A stretch of 64,000 nt of DNA from Agapetus fuscipes (taxonomy: Eukaryota; Arthropoda; Insecta; Trichoptera; Glossosomatidae): the NCBI GenBank assembly GCA_951799405.1, contig OX637352.1, positions 10,302,820 through 10,366,819 on the forward strand. Direction: 5' to 3'. Below the pieces are notes generated by a model. The model was not told where the DNA came from. It worked only from the letters and a program-made list of their open reading frames with translations, and made no database searches. The position numbers and the translations under genes were made by a program. Of the stretch, positions 62,537-64,000 are shown piece after piece (position 1 is the stretch's first letter; each line of letters starts with the position of its first letter).

Positions 62537-62866
62537 GTGTATGTATGTATATATTGTTATTTATTGATTTAAAAAAAAAATGTAATTTGTCATGTATGTA
62601 TGTTCCTTGACTTATAGGTTGTTATGCGGCTGACCACCCATACTATAAAAAAAATTGTTCACTTTGCCAATGTCACCCCTGTTTCAGGGAAGGACGGCAA
62701 GAGTTGTAAGGCTTATGTTCATTTGAGATTGGGTTTTTATATTGTAGGTCCACATGCGGCATGTGTTAGCGCGAAATTATACATATCTGCTTGTGGGAAT
62801 GCATTTAATATAAATCTTAAATGATATATATTATATCTTTGCAGCTTAGATTAGATTAGATTAGAT
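62537..62866 (+). mobile_element. LINE-X 3'UTR copy, longest form
   Basis: Starts TGTATGTATATATTGTTATT, nearly identical to the 9703 copy through to the GATTA tail, with an extra TATATTA near the end. Confidence 0.9.
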
Positions 62867-62867
62867 A

Positions 62868-62940
62868 GGTCCACCTCGATTAGAACTAACTATCTTCCAA
62901 TCACGAGTCTGAAGTGTTAACCACTAAATTACGGACCGGT
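62868..62940 (-). mobile_element. SINE-B head fragment
   Basis: CCTCGATTAGAACTAACTAT (B box complement, mutated) to AATTACGGACCGGT. Confidence 0.65.
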
Positions 62941-63340
62941 AACAATGATGAGCATTTATCAAGAAAAATAGCGTCTCTGTCGAGCGTTTTGGTTTTCATA
63001 CAATTTAAAAAAATATTGCGGTTTAGTTTAAACGAGACTTGGATACAGTCCTCGTCTCGTCTTGCTTTAGTCCGGTAAACAAAAAAATAAATCCTGTTTG
63101 TACAATAATGAGGAAACATTTGTTCCCCCCGCTCAGTGATTGTAGCCGTGGCTGATTCATTAGTGGCCATTGTTTTATTTTTCCGCCGAGAAAACAAATG
63201 CCAAACGCCCCACACCTGCCGCCGACCAAACGCCTTACTGGAAACGCCTTTTGCCTCCTTGTTACTGGAAACATCTTCAAATGCCTTTTCTATCGATGCT
63301 AAATGCCTTAATTTTTCTATCGCTACAAATCATACTCCTA
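62941..63340. other. Unrecognised sequence
   Basis: ORFs of 83-104 codons overlap on opposite strands and carry no motif. I do not call a gene. Confidence 0.4.
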
Positions 63341-63342
63341 GA

Positions 63343-63532
63343 GTACCAATTTCACCCCTGTTTCAGGGAAGTTCGGCAAACGTTGCAGGGCGTATGTTCA
63401 TTTGAGGTTGAGGACAGGTGAGGAGGCACATCTAGCATTTGTTAAGCGCGACATTACACATGTTTGTGTGTGTGCTTGGATTTGATATGAGTTTTGAATG
63501 GTTATATATCTTTGCAACTTAGATTATAGATT
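63343..63532 (+). mobile_element. LINE-X 3'UTR copy, 5' truncated
   Basis: CCAATTTCACCCCTGTTTCA to AACTTAGATTATAGATTG. Confidence 0.8.
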
Positions 63533-63535
63533 GTA

Positions 63536-63771
63536 GTGCTTCTTTAGATTATCTACCATTTGATTAAAAATTATGACTTTAAATGAGATTGTCTTATAAA
63601 TCACATTTTACCCAATCTGAGGTACGAAAGAAATTGAAAACACGATAATGTGAGAATTGTTTTTATATATTTTTAGTCCATTTCCAGCATTCATAAGAAA
63701 CATTGGCAGTACACGTACAAACATAGCTCATTTGAAATTACTGTTGTTGAAGATAAGATAAACAAGCACAT
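63536..63771. mobile_element. MITE-2, complete
   Basis: TIR GTGCTTCTTTAGATTATCT and AGATAAGATAAACAAGCAC. Internal AACACGATAATGTGAG and GGCAGTACACGTACAAACAT blocks in reverse order relative to 21615. The remaining 230 bp to the window end hold nothing recognised. Confidence 0.85.
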
Positions 63772-64000
63772 AATTGACGATATACTACACACATGATGCA
63801 ATTTGTCTCCGAAGTGGTGGCATGCTTTCTTATGATGCTCTGTCACAAGATTTTTAACGGATTGTTGACAGTCCCACCCTATTGTAGAATTTTCAGGCTT
63901 ATGCGCCGGATGGCTACAGTCGGGGGAGACGGCATGATATTTTTTTTATGTACATCTCTCTCATACTGATGTTATGGCGCAACATGCTTTAACTCTAATA

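Overview
This 64 kb window looks like intergenic or intronic DNA from an arthropod, most likely an insect. It is AT-rich and packed with mobile elements. Support for that placement: a BEL/Pao retrotransposon, several tRNA-headed SINE families, non-LTR retrotransposons with microsatellite tails, Penelope-like foldbacks carrying hammerhead-ribozyme motifs, Helitron ends and many MITEs. I found no convincing host protein-coding gene. The only recognisable coding sequence is decayed transposon ORFs, and the only RNA gene is a 5S rRNA-like copy. I cannot name the species.

Families (names used here only). SINE-A: about 330 bp, tRNA-like head with ATAGCTCAGTTGG and a GCGTT tail. SINE-B: about 290 bp, tRNA-like head GTAGTTCAGTGGT and an ATT tail. 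SINE-C: a head like a long-variable-arm tRNA, TTATGGCCGAGAGG. LINE-X: a non-LTR element whose ORF ends in a GHVERMNDDRLTK...CRGSGHP region, followed by a roughly 280 bp 3'UTR ending in GATTA repeats; this 3'UTR alone is the commonest repeat in the window (about 35 copies). LINE-Y: a second non-LTR element with a GAA tail. MITE-1: a 174 bp near-perfect hairpin with TAA/TTA target duplications. MITE-2: TIR with TTAGTGCTTGTTTG. MITE-3: TIR with TCGACGGTTAAAAG. MITE-4: TIR with TTTTAGAACGGCACAGTGA. MITE-5 and TIR-6 are single copies. PLE: Penelope-like foldbacks.

Layout. 1-2.3 kb is the 3' end of a broken BEL/Pao element and its flank. 2.3-11.4 kb is SINE, LINE-X and MITE debris. 11.4-12.4 kb is a degenerate CTACGAG minisatellite. 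12.7-20.5 kb holds SINEs, two dimeric SINE-B/SINE-A composites, two MITE-1 hairpins and a hammerhead-bearing PLE. 20.5-31 kb is rich in LINE-X, with a Helitron and nested MITEs. 31-37 kb has a triple nest (SINE-A containing SINE-C containing LINE-X), the 5S-like copy and more foldbacks. 37-46 kb has decayed LINEs and two GC-rich islands. 46-49.5 kb is mostly unrecognised sequence. 49.6-50.2 kb is a 59 bp tandem array with a 118 bp higher-order period. 51-59 kb is again repeat-rich with two hammerhead foldbacks. 59-64 kb is mostly unrecognised sequence with a large TIR element and a final cluster of LINE-X and MITE-2.

Nesting gives relative ages: LINE-X copies sit inside SINE-B, SINE-C and MITE-2 (two with clear target duplications), so LINE-X was active late; SINE-A sits inside SINE-B; LINE-Y sits inside both MITE-2 and LINE-X. 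The points most worth a second look are the hammerhead-type PLE foldbacks, the MITE-1 hairpins whose arms vary in step, the recurrent dimeric SINE, and the 5S-tRNA-SINE junction.
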